Shown: positions 37,966 through 46,102 of the stretch, piece by piece
Numbering within the stretch: the first letter of the stretch is position 1
Layout: each line of letters starts with the position of its first letter
NCBI GenBank assembly: GCA_029560585.1
Contig: JAKQKQ010000270.1
Location: forward strand, 1 to 64,000
DNA length: 64,000 bases
Direction: 5' to 3'
Origin: Verrucomicrobiota bacterium
GTDB taxonomy: Bacteria; Verrucomicrobiota; Verrucomicrobiia; JADLBR01
The notes under the pieces: generated by a model
Database searches by the model: none
The model's input: only the letters and a program-made list of their open reading frames with translations
What the model was told of the DNA's origin: nothing
Program-made: the position numbers and the translations under genes

Positions 37966-37993
37966 GCGCGCAGCGAACCCCAGGAGACAAACC

Positions 37994-38860
37994 ATGAGCG
38001 ACGGAGATATTCAGATCGGTATCATTGGCGGCAGCGGGCTCTACGAGATGCCCGGACTCGAAAAGCCCCGATGGCAAAAAATCGCAACCCCCTGGGGCGA
38101 ACCCTCCGACGAAATCATGATCGCGCGGCTCGGGGACCGCAACGTCGCCTTCCTGCCCCGCCATGGCCGCGGCCACCGAATCCTTCCCTCCGAATTGAAT
38201 CACCGCGCCAATATCTATGCGCTCAAGAGCCTCGGTGTCCGTTGGATCGTCAGCCTCAGCGCCGTCGGATCACTGAGGGAGCATCTCGAGCCGGGAGCCT
38301 TCCTGATCCCCTCCCAGTTCTATGACCGCACCAAGCGCGCCGCCGACCACACCTTCTTCGGCGGCGGCATCGTCGCCCACATCGGTTTCGCTCATCCGGT
38401 GTGCGGGACACTCCAGCGCCTGCTCTTCGAGATCGCCCAGGCGTCCGGCCCCGCGTCCCTCGGCGGCACCTACGTCAACATGGAGGGCCCCGCCTTCTCC
38501 ACCCTCGCGGAGGCCGAAGAGAACCGCCGCGCCGGCTTCGACGTCATCGGGATGACCAACCTCGGCGAGGCCAAGTGCGCCCGCGAGGCGGAGATCGCCT
38601 ATGCCACAGTCGCCATGGTCACGGACTACGATTGCTGGCACCCCGAGCATGACCACGTCTCCGTCAGCCTCGTGCTGGAGTGCCTCCACAAGAACTCCCT
38701 GCGCGCCCAACGCCTCGTGTCCGAGGTGATTCCCCGCATCCCCCTCGAGGAAACCTGCGACTGCCATCGGGCGCTCAAGAGCGCCATCATGACCCCCCGC
38801 CACCTCTGGCCCGAGAATCGCGTCGAAAAACTCCGGGCCATCCTGGCGCCATATCTCTGA
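37994..38860 (+). CDS. mtnP: S-methyl-5'-thioadenosine phosphorylase
   Basis: The 288-residue product cleaves methylthioadenosine with phosphate to adenine and methylthioribose-1-phosphate in methionine salvage. Motifs: GIIGGSGLYEMPGL, the phosphate-binding HGRGHRILPSELNHRANI and NMEGPAFSTLAEAE with the catalytic region. Length matches the family of about 270-290. It follows glmS by 28 bases. It could be a related purine nucleoside phosphorylase, but the SxxGxxEDH-like ends favour MtnP. Confidence 0.9.
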   Translation: MSDGDIQIGIIGGSGLYEMPGLEKPRWQKIATPWGEPSDEIMIARLGDRNVAFLPRHGRGHRILPSELNHRANIYALKSLGVRWIVSLSAVGSLREHLEPGAFLIPSQFYDRTKRAADHTFFGGGIVAHIGFAHPVCGTLQRLLFEIAQASGPASLGGTYVNMEGPAFSTLAEAEENRRAGFDVIGMTNLGEAKCAREAEIAYATVAMVTDYDCWHPEHDHVSVSLVLECLHKNSLRAQRLVSEVIPRIPLEETCDCHRALKSAIMTPRHLWPENRVEKLRAILAPYL

Positions 38861-38861
38861 G

Positions 38862-38893
38862 GCGACGGCCGACGCCCGGCCCACGGCCGTCGC
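38862..38893. terminator. Perfect ten-base-pair hairpin between convergent genes
   Basis: GCGACGGCCG (38862-38871) pairs perfectly with CGGCCGTCGC (38884-38893) around a 12-base loop. It lies between the convergent ends of mtnP and the histidine kinase, so it could stop transcription from both sides. There is no U-tract, so a classical intrinsic terminator is not certain. Confidence 0.5.
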
Positions 38894-38911
38894 GGACGCT
38901 TCACATTCCGG

Positions 38912-39973
38912 CTACCCGCGCGCCAGCGGCATGCGGACGACGACCGTCGTTTCCCCATCGGGCACCGAAGAAAAACGTATGGTCCCGTTGTGCGCCTGAA
39001 CGATCCATCGCGCGATCGACAGGCCCAACCCGGACCCTTCCACGCCTCGCCTGCGTGCGTTGTCACCCCGCACAAACTGATCGAACACCCGCGCCCCTAT
39101 CTCCGACGGAACCCCCTGGCCGGTGTTCGCGATCTCGAAAAGCGCCGCGCCATCGACCTCCCGCAGGGACATCGTCACGGTGCCACCGGGCAAATTGTAC
39201 TTGATCGCGTTGTCCGTGAGGTTGAGCAACAATTGCCGCAATCGATGCGGATCACCCATGACCGCAAGGTTCTCGCATTCCCGCAACGTCACCCGAAGCC
39301 GGTGCGGCTCCGCCAGAATGAGCGCATCCTCGTAATTCTCCCTCACCAGATTGCCGAACCGGACGGGCCGCAGCGTGAGATTCGCGTGGCCGGCGTCCCC
39401 CTTCGCCAGCAGCGTGAGCGCGTCCACGATCTTGGTGAGCCTCTGCACTTCGTCGAGCAATCCGTGGATCCAGTCGCGCCTGCCGGACGTCAGCGACGGG
39501 CTGTCCCTCAGGACCGTCTCCAGTTCCGCCCGCATGACCGTCAGCGGTGTCTTCAACTCATGGGACGCGTGCAGGGTGAAGTCTTGGACCTGCCGGAACG
39601 ACTGGTCGAGCCGGGCGGTCATCGCGTTGAAAACCTCGGCCAACCTGTCCACCTCCTCGATCTCGCCCGTGATCGGCAGCGGCGTGTGAAGGTTGCGCGC
39701 GTGGATATGCTCGATCCTCTTGGCGAGCGCATCGATGGGAACGAGCGTCTTGCGCATCAGCCACCAGCCGACGCCCAAGACCACCGGCATCATCGCATAG
39801 AGAAGAACCTCCGCTATCTCTCCCCACAGCATCCAGCCCGATGCCTTGGGACAACTGGCGCAGTGGAGTCGCGGCTCCACAAAGAACTCGTGGTGGATGA
39901 GGCCCAGGATGAGCAGCCCGCACACCCCGGCCACCCCCGCGTACCTGACGTCGATCTGCCGCCGCAGCGTCAC
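38912..39973 (-). CDS. Membrane sensor histidine kinase
   Basis: The 353-residue product has two transmembrane helices (about 11-28 and 48-71) bracketing a small periplasmic loop with HCASCP. A HAMP-like segment, the H-box FTLHASHELKTPLTV, the N-box LTDNAIKYN and the G boxes TGQGVP and GSGLGLS follow. It autophosphorylates and passes phosphate to the response regulator gene that overlaps its start by four bases. The cysteine/histidine loop may bind metal or redox ligands, but this is a guess. Confidence 0.88.
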   Translation of the reverse strand: MTLRRQIDVRYAGVAGVCGLLILGLIHHEFFVEPRLHCASCPKASGWMLWGEIAEVLLYAMMPVVLGVGWWLMRKTLVPIDALAKRIEHIHARNLHTPLPITGEIEEVDRLAEVFNAMTARLDQSFRQVQDFTLHASHELKTPLTVMRAELETVLRDSPSLTSGRRDWIHGLLDEVQRLTKIVDALTLLAKGDAGHANLTLRPVRFGNLVRENYEDALILAEPHRLRVTLRECENLAVMGDPHRLRQLLLNLTDNAIKYNLPGGTVTMSLREVDGAALFEIANTGQGVPSEIGARVFDQFVRGDNARRRGVEGSGLGLSIARWIVQAHNGTIRFSSVPDGETTVVVRMPLARG

Positions 39974-40644
39974 GCCCCCTCCCTCATCACGTAGCCCACG
40001 CCGCGGGCACTGTGCAACAGTTTCACGTCGAATCCGGCATCGATCTTGTCGCGGAGCCGACGGACGTACACGTCCACTATGTTGGAACCGGGATCAAAAT
40101 CATAATCCCACACCTTCTCGAGAATCATCATCCTGCCGCAGATCCGGCCCGCCGAGCGCATCAGCAATTCCAAGAGAGAGTACTCCCGGGCCGTCAACTC
40201 GATCTCCCGATCGCCCCGGCGCGCCTTGCGCGTTGTGGTGTCGAGCGTGAGGTCGCCCACGCGCAAGACGGGCGTCGCCCGCTCACCGCCCCGGCGGATG
40301 AGCGCCCTCACCCGGGCTATCAGTTCCTCGAGGGCGAAAGGCTTGGCGATATAATCGTCCGCGCCGGCGTCAAGGCCCTCCACCCGCTCGTTTACCTCCC
40401 CTCGCGCAGAAACCAGCAATACGGGCGTCCGGTTCCCACGCGCACGCATTTGTCGAAGCACCGACAGGCCATCGCGGCCCGGCAACATGATGTCGAGCAA
40501 TACAACGTCAAAACCATTGACAGCCAACAGACCCAGTGCCTCGTCTCCATCCCGCAGCACGCTCACGGCAAGCCCCTCGGCCTTGAGCGCCCTGGCGATA
40601 AACGCGGCGGTCTTTCGGTTGTCTTCGACAACCAGAATGCGCAT
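39970..40644 (-). CDS. OmpR/PhoB-type response regulator
   Basis: The 224-residue product has an N-terminal receiver domain (VLVVEDN start; phospho-acceptor aspartate in DVVLLDIMLPGRDGL). A C-terminal winged-helix domain follows, with ELTAREYSLLELLMRSAGR and VDVYVRRLRDKID. The ATG at 40644 follows GAGGAACCTG. The gene is the first of a regulator-kinase pair and lies after a terminator that ends the transcript of the large repeat protein gene. Confidence 0.92.
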   Translation of the reverse strand: MRILVVEDNRKTAAFIARALKAEGLAVSVLRDGDEALGLLAVNGFDVVLLDIMLPGRDGLSVLRQMRARGNRTPVLLVSARGEVNERVEGLDAGADDYIAKPFALEELIARVRALIRRGGERATPVLRVGDLTLDTTTRKARRGDREIELTAREYSLLELLMRSAGRICGRMMILEKVWDYDFDPGSNIVDVYVRRLRDKIDAGFDVKLLHSARGVGYVMREGA

Positions 40645-40688
40645 CAGGTTCCTCTTACAGCAGTCGAACGCATTCGCAATCCCCTCCC

Positions 40689-40727
40689 TAAAAAGGGGCG
40701 GAGGCAGGTTTTCGCCCGCCTCCGCCC
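40689..40727 (-). terminator. Rho-independent terminator
   Basis: On the minus strand, GGGCGGAGGC (40727-40718) pairs perfectly with GCCTCCGCCC (40705-40696) around a 12-base loop, followed by a run of T. It ends the transcript of the large repeat protein gene (40797-43781) before the response regulator. Confidence 0.85.
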
Positions 40728-40796
40728 GGCCGCCATTCCGCGTGGCCTCGACCACCACCTTAAGGGATTGGTTGGTCTCGCGCCTGGCGCACGATC

Positions 40797-43781
40797 CTAG
40801 TCATCAGAATCATCATCATCGTCATCGTCGTCCGACGACTTCCTGGTCACCGATGTGGTCGCCGTGGCCACGTCGAGATCCGGGTCATCGTCGAGGACCG
40901 TCGCCGTCCACTGGATTTGCCCGGGGGCTTTCGGCACGTAGGACGGGAACAGGGTTCCGTTCTTGCCGCCGTTCGCGCGCACGGCCAACGTCGCCCGGTA
41001 CACCTCGGCGCCAGCCTGCATGCCCACGACGGTGGCCGGCCGTGTGGCATTGGTCCTGTCGCGGCTCGCGAGCTTGAGCTGGATCTGGATGGGTCTGCTG
41101 CTGTTGCCCACCTCGTACCGTTCGCTGACCTTAAACTCAGAGATATCCAAATCCACGACCACCGCCGTCACAGCGGTGATCGCCGTCGCCACGTCGGAAT
41201 CGGGATCATCGTCCTCGATCGTCGCCGTCCAGTCGATTTGACCTGCCGCCGACGGGACGTAGCTCGGGAACGTGAGATTGGCCGCCCTGCCCCGCGGTTT
41301 CGGGGCCGCGTTCACGGTGGACCGATAGACCTCGACCCCGTTCTGAAGACCAATCACCGTGGCCATTCGCGACCCGTTGACCGAGCCCCGGTTCAGGACG
41401 ACGAGCTGGATCTGGATCGACCTGCTCCTGCTATTGCCGACCTCGTACCGGTCGCTGACCTTGAACTGCGCGATGTCCAGATCCACCGCCTGGGTGGTCA
41501 GTATCCCAGCACCACCCAACGCCACGGTCAGGTGGGGTTTGACCGGATCGTCGCTGCTCACATCCAGCGTGCCGGCATCAGCGCCGACGTCCGCGGGCCG
41601 GTAGCTCACCGGCACGTCCACACTCGCGCCCGCCGCAACGGTGAATGGCACCGTCGGCGCCGTGGCACCGAGCGCGAACTCCGCGCTCCCGGCGATGGTG
41701 AGCGCACTGACCGCCGCGTCGGCGCTCCCGCCATTTGCGATGGTGACGATGCGCGTCACAATCCCATTCGTCACGACCTGGCCAAAGGCCACCGATGCCG
41801 GCGTCACCGAAAGGGCCGGCTGCACGCCGCGGCCCGCCAGCGCAACACTGATCGACGGGTTGACCGGATCGTCGCTCGTGAGGGACAGGCTTCCGGTGTC
41901 GCTGCCTTCTCCAGCCGGTGTGTAGGTGACGGTCACCTCGGTTGACCCGCCAACCGGAATGTCGAAGGCCGACGAGGCAGTCGTGAACTCGGAACTGCCA
42001 CTGACCGCCGGCGCCCCGACATGGGCGATGGCACCGCCGCTGTTGCTCACGATCACCTTCATCGCCTTGGCCTGGCCGACCCTCACATCCTCGAATCCAA
42101 GCGCGGATGGCGTGGCCTGCACGTGGGGCACCGGCGCGGGGACCTGACCGATCGCATTGAGGGCGACGGTCACGTTCGGCGCACTCGGATCGTCGCTGCC
42201 AATGGCCAGCGCACCGCTATCGGGGCCCTCGTTCGCCGGCGCGTAGACCAGCGCTATGTTCGTCGCTCGACCGGCCTCGATGATGAACGGCGGGAACGGC
42301 GCCGAGGCCCCATAGTCAAACTCGGCGCTCGCGGTCAGAACCAGCGAGGTCACGGACAATGCCGCGCCGCCCGAGTTCGTGACAACGACCGAACGCGACA
42401 CGGAACCACCTATGATGGCCGTGCCAAAGTCCACCGTCGCCAGCGTCACGCCGATCTGGGGCAGGGCTCCGACGCCCGATAGCCCGACGTTGATGAGAGG
42501 CTTGTTGGGATCGGTGCTGGTGACGGCCAGTGTCCCGATGCCATTGCCAATGCTCGACGGGGCGTACACGACCGGAACCGCGATCTGGGCGCCGGGCGCG
42601 ACATTGAACGGCGCCGCCGCACCAAGGACGAAATTGGAACCGCTGATGCCAAGAGCCGTGACCGAGCAGGACGCGCCCCCGGCATTACCGATCACGACAT
42701 TCAGCGCGTTAGACTGTCCAACGCGCACCGTCCCAAATGTGAGCGACGCGGGGTTGACCGTGATGCTCGAGGAGGCGGGGATCGGATCACCCGTGCCGGT
42801 GAGCGTCACCGTCACGGAAGGATTGGCGAGATCGTCGCTGGCGACCTGCACGCTCCCAGTGTCCGCACCCACGTTCGAGGGGGTGTAGGCGATGGGCACG
42901 ATAATCGAGGACCCAGGTGTGATCGTGAACGGCGCCACAGGCGCATCTTGCCCAAATGCAAAATCGGCGCTGCCGGATTTCGTCAGACCGCCGATCAGGC
43001 AATTGGCGCTGCCCGCATTCCCGAGCGTGAGCGTCAGATTCGTGGTCCGGCCCTGCTGCAATGCACCGAAGGCCAATGCGACCGGATTCACGGTGAGGGC
43101 CGGGGCAACGCCCGTTCCAGAAAGTGCGACCGCAACGCTCGGATGTGCCGAATCATTGCCCTTGATCGTGAGTGTTCCGCTGTCGGGACCCGTGTTGGCC
43201 GGGAGGTAGCGCACGGTGACCTTGGCTGAACCAGCCGCCGCAACCGTGAGCGGCAGCACCGGCGCGTTGGTCAGGCCGAACTCCACGCTTCCACTGGTGA
43301 CCAGCCCGGTCACGCTCAACGCGGCGGACCCGGTGTTCGTGATGGTTGCTGTCAGCACCGCCCCGGAACCCTGCCGCACATTTCCAAAAGGCAACGTCGT
43401 CGGCGTAACGCCCATGACGGGCGCGCCGGCGGCCGGCTTATCCAACGCATCGCCGGGGAACGTGCGCGCCTGGATCTCCGCCAAGTTCAACGCGCCATCA
43501 CCGTCAGAATCGATGCCTTCGATGTTGGCCAATGCCGTGGTGATCGTTCGGCCAAGACTCTGCTCGGTCAACACGTCGCTGCCGTAGAAATTTACGGCCG
43601 GAGGCGACCCATCGTGGCACACCGAACAGCTATCAAGCCGCGTCCCCGCCGTGCCATAGCGTGTGTTAAAGGCCGTCATCCTCGAACTCGTGGCATGGCC
43701 ACTCGGTGGCGCGATGCACGCAACCACCATGGCAAACACCATCAGAGTCCACTTCACTCGTCCCTCGATATTCCTCTGCAT
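40797..43781 (-). CDS. Secreted choice-of-anchor D repeat protein with N-terminal CxxCH motif
   Basis: The 994-residue product has a signal peptide. The haem-type motif CSVCH follows at about 58-62, and an EF-hand-like DSDGDGALNLAE. Six repeats of about 105 residues come next, typical of the choice-of-anchor D (ASPM/SPD-2/Hydin-like) family (LPFGNVRQGSGAVL, LAFGALQQG, LTFGTVRVG and so on). Two more repeats of another type start VDLDIAQFKVSDRYEVGN and VDLDISEFKVSERYEVGN. The end is an aspartate-rich tail. The ATG at 43781 gives a normal leader; a GTG at 43757 is also possible. It is probably a surface or extracellular protein, with a single c-haem if the motif is used. Confidence 0.75.
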   Translation of the reverse strand: MQRNIEGRVKWTLMVFAMVVACIAPPSGHATSSRMTAFNTRYGTAGTRLDSCSVCHDGSPPAVNFYGSDVLTEQSLGRTITTALANIEGIDSDGDGALNLAEIQARTFPGDALDKPAAGAPVMGVTPTTLPFGNVRQGSGAVLTATITNTGSAALSVTGLVTSGSVEFGLTNAPVLPLTVAAAGSAKVTVRYLPANTGPDSGTLTIKGNDSAHPSVAVALSGTGVAPALTVNPVALAFGALQQGRTTNLTLTLGNAGSANCLIGGLTKSGSADFAFGQDAPVAPFTITPGSSIIVPIAYTPSNVGADTGSVQVASDDLANPSVTVTLTGTGDPIPASSSITVNPASLTFGTVRVGQSNALNVVIGNAGGASCSVTALGISGSNFVLGAAAPFNVAPGAQIAVPVVYAPSSIGNGIGTLAVTSTDPNKPLINVGLSGVGALPQIGVTLATVDFGTAIIGGSVSRSVVVTNSGGAALSVTSLVLTASAEFDYGASAPFPPFIIEAGRATNIALVYAPANEGPDSGALAIGSDDPSAPNVTVALNAIGQVPAPVPHVQATPSALGFEDVRVGQAKAMKVIVSNSGGAIAHVGAPAVSGSSEFTTASSAFDIPVGGSTEVTVTYTPAGEGSDTGSLSLTSDDPVNPSISVALAGRGVQPALSVTPASVAFGQVVTNGIVTRIVTIANGGSADAAVSALTIAGSAEFALGATAPTVPFTVAAGASVDVPVSYRPADVGADAGTLDVSSDDPVKPHLTVALGGAGILTTQAVDLDIAQFKVSDRYEVGNSRSRSIQIQLVVLNRGSVNGSRMATVIGLQNGVEVYRSTVNAAPKPRGRAANLTFPSYVPSAAGQIDWTATIEDDDPDSDVATAITAVTAVVVDLDISEFKVSERYEVGNSSRPIQIQLKLASRDRTNATRPATVVGMQAGAEVYRATLAVRANGGKNGTLFPSYVPKAPGQIQWTATVLDDDPDLDVATATTSVTRKSSDDDDDDDDSDD

Positions 43782-43982
43782 GCCCACATGGATAACCAAA
43801 CAACATGAAAGGCGCGTGAATGGTTGATGAAAATTTATTCATATTTGACCGGAAACGGACGGCGTCATAGCCAAACTCGGACGCCCGGGGGCGCGAGCGC
43901 GCCCCGTCCGTAGCCTGCCGAAGTCCACAAACCACCGCTTAAGCGTTGAATCCAACACCAGTCTCGGGCATAGACTATCCCC

Positions 43983-45755
43983 ATGCGCTCAAGGGCCCTC
44001 CCGCTGTTGCTCACCGGTGCACTGCTGGTGGCACGAGGAGCCGCAGTGCAGCCCAACGTCATCCTCGTCATGACCGATGACCAAGGGTACGGCGACCTGT
44101 CTTGTCACGGCAATCCCATCCTGAAAACCCCGCACATAGACCTCCTCCACAGCCAGTCGGTCCGCATGACAGACTACCACGTGAGCCCCACCTGCGCGCC
44201 GACGCGGGGCGCCCTCCTCACGGGCCGATACTCGAATCGCATCGGTGTCTGGCACACCATCAACGGTCGCTCCATCCTGAGAGAGGGCGAGGTCGTCATC
44301 GCGGAACCCTTCGCCAAAGCCGGCTACGCGACGGCCATGTTTGGCAAGTGGCACCTCGGCGATAATTTTCCCTCCCGCGCCGAAGACCACGGTTTCCAAG
44401 AGGTCCTCCGCCACGGGGGCGGCGGCGTCGGCCAAACCCCCGACTTCTGGGACAACGCTTACTTCGATGGCACCTATATCCACAACGGGAAACCCGAGCC
44501 CGCCAAGGGCTTCTGCACCGATGTCTTCTTCGACGCCGCCATGGCATTCATCAGGACTCAGGCCAAGGCAAAAAAGCCATTTCTCGTCTATCTCGCGACG
44601 AACGCCCCCCACGGCCCTATGCACGCGCCCGAAGAGTTTGCCGCACCGTACGCCGGCCTCGGCAAACACGTCGCCAACTTCTTCGGCATGATCGCCAACA
44701 TCGACGCCAACATGGGCCGCCTGATGAGACTCGTCGACGCCGAGGGACTCGCGAACGAGACGATCCTCATCTTCACCACCGATAATGGGACATCGAGCGG
44801 CAATCGAGTCTTCAATGCGGGCATGCGGGGCATGAAGGGTTCCGAGTATGAGGGGGGACACCGCGTGCCATTCTTCATCCGTTGGCCGGGGGGCAACATC
44901 GGCGGCGGCAGGGACGTTTCCCAGTTGGCCGCCCACGTGGATGTCTTTCCCACCCTCCTGCAATTGTGCGGCATCCCCGCACCAGCCAAAGTGACGTTCG
45001 ACGGCGCCAGCGTCGCGCCGCTCCTGCGCGGCGGCGAGGGCGGTCCCGCACCGGGGCGCATCCTCATCACGGACTCCCAACGCGTCCACACCCCCATCAA
45101 GTGGAAGCAATCCTCCGTGATGTCCGGACACTGGCGCCTCATCAACGGCCAGGCGCTCTACGACATTCGATCAGACCCCGGACAACAGAAGGATATCGCG
45201 GCAGAGAACGCGGTGATGGTGGAGCGACTGAAAGCGGCCTATGAGCTCCAGTGGGCCGGCCTGCAGCCCACGTTCGCCAACGCCCAGCCGATCGTCTTGG
45301 GCAACGACGCCGACAACCCATGCCGCCTGACCTGCCATGACTGGTTGCTCAAGGATGCGGAAGGCAATGCCCCATGGAATCAGGCTTCGATCCGAGCGAT
45401 GCGGGATGCCCCCGTCGGCGAATGGCACGTCCGTACCGATCGCCCGGGCCGATACCGCATCACCCTCCGACGCTGGCCTGGCGAAATCAATATTCCCATC
45501 GCCGCGGACCTGCCGCCCGGTTCACCCGTCCCCGGCGAGAAGGCATTCCGCTGCACCGCTGGCAAGGGGTTCCCGGCCACCAGGGCGCGCATCGACATCC
45601 TCGATCAGATCCGTGAGCAGGACGTCCCCGCCAACGCATCCGCCGTGACCTTCGAGTTGCCCCTCGAAACCCACGAGGGGACCCTCCGCGCGATCTTCAC
45701 CGATGCCACAGGCAAGACCCTCGGCGCCTACTACGTCGAGGTCCAGAGGCTCTGA
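43983..45755 (+). CDS. Secreted sulfatase (arylsulfatase A type)
   Basis: The 590-residue product has a signal peptide and the N-terminal metal site NVILVMTDDQGYGDLSCHG. The formylglycine motif CAPTR follows (Cys71), with FGKWHLGD, NAPHGPMHAPE and a C-terminal TTDNGTSSGNR. The cysteine needs conversion to formylglycine by an FGE or anSME enzyme, which is not in the window. It probably removes sulfate from an algal or animal glycan. The C-terminal 180 residues form a further beta domain. Confidence 0.92.
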   Translation: MRSRALPLLLTGALLVARGAAVQPNVILVMTDDQGYGDLSCHGNPILKTPHIDLLHSQSVRMTDYHVSPTCAPTRGALLTGRYSNRIGVWHTINGRSILREGEVVIAEPFAKAGYATAMFGKWHLGDNFPSRAEDHGFQEVLRHGGGGVGQTPDFWDNAYFDGTYIHNGKPEPAKGFCTDVFFDAAMAFIRTQAKAKKPFLVYLATNAPHGPMHAPEEFAAPYAGLGKHVANFFGMIANIDANMGRLMRLVDAEGLANETILIFTTDNGTSSGNRVFNAGMRGMKGSEYEGGHRVPFFIRWPGGNIGGGRDVSQLAAHVDVFPTLLQLCGIPAPAKVTFDGASVAPLLRGGEGGPAPGRILITDSQRVHTPIKWKQSSVMSGHWRLINGQALYDIRSDPGQQKDIAAENAVMVERLKAAYELQWAGLQPTFANAQPIVLGNDADNPCRLTCHDWLLKDAEGNAPWNQASIRAMRDAPVGEWHVRTDRPGRYRITLRRWPGEINIPIAADLPPGSPVPGEKAFRCTAGKGFPATRARIDILDQIREQDVPANASAVTFELPLETHEGTLRAIFTDATGKTLGAYYVEVQRL

Positions 45756-45830
45756 CGAAAAACTTCAGGCGGTGTTCACGGGCGCAGGACGGGTACTTCC
45801 GCCCGTAAGTCTGGCCTGCGGCAAGATCTG

Positions 45831-45962
45831 CTGCGGTGGCAGAGCCCCGGATTGGGACGGCATCACCGCTTTGGCATGGCGCGAAGCGCGAGCCGGGGCC
45901 ACCGGCCTCGGCCCCGGCTGAGGCTAAAGCGGTGCCGTCGCTTCGCTCTTCCACCGCAGTCC
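45831..45962. repeat. Dyad repeat family E, copy 1
   Basis: It begins CTGCGGTGGCAGAGCC and ends in the inverted CTCTTCCACCGCAG, enclosing CCGCTTTGGC and GGCTAAAGCGG arms. A shorter copy with the same left part is at 53045-53090. No gene is visible in the 347 bases between the sulfatase and the GH99-like gene. Confidence 0.65.
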
Positions 45963-45992
45963 AACACGCCCAGAAACAATTTTCATCCTTTG

Positions 45993-46032
45993 AGCCTGCA
46001 TGTTTCACGCGGAAGAGTGAGATATGCAGGCT
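45993..46032. repeat. Dyad repeat family C, copy 2
   Basis: AGCCTGCATGTTTCACGC at the left faces GTGAGATATGCAGGCT at the right. It matches copy 1 at 12755-12794 with changes in the loop and a few arm bases. Confidence 0.7.
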
Positions 46033-46102
46033 TGTGCCCGCCGCATTCGTGCTTTGAACTCGCCGAACACATCACCGCTGCCCACGATTGCCCACTAAGC
46101 AT

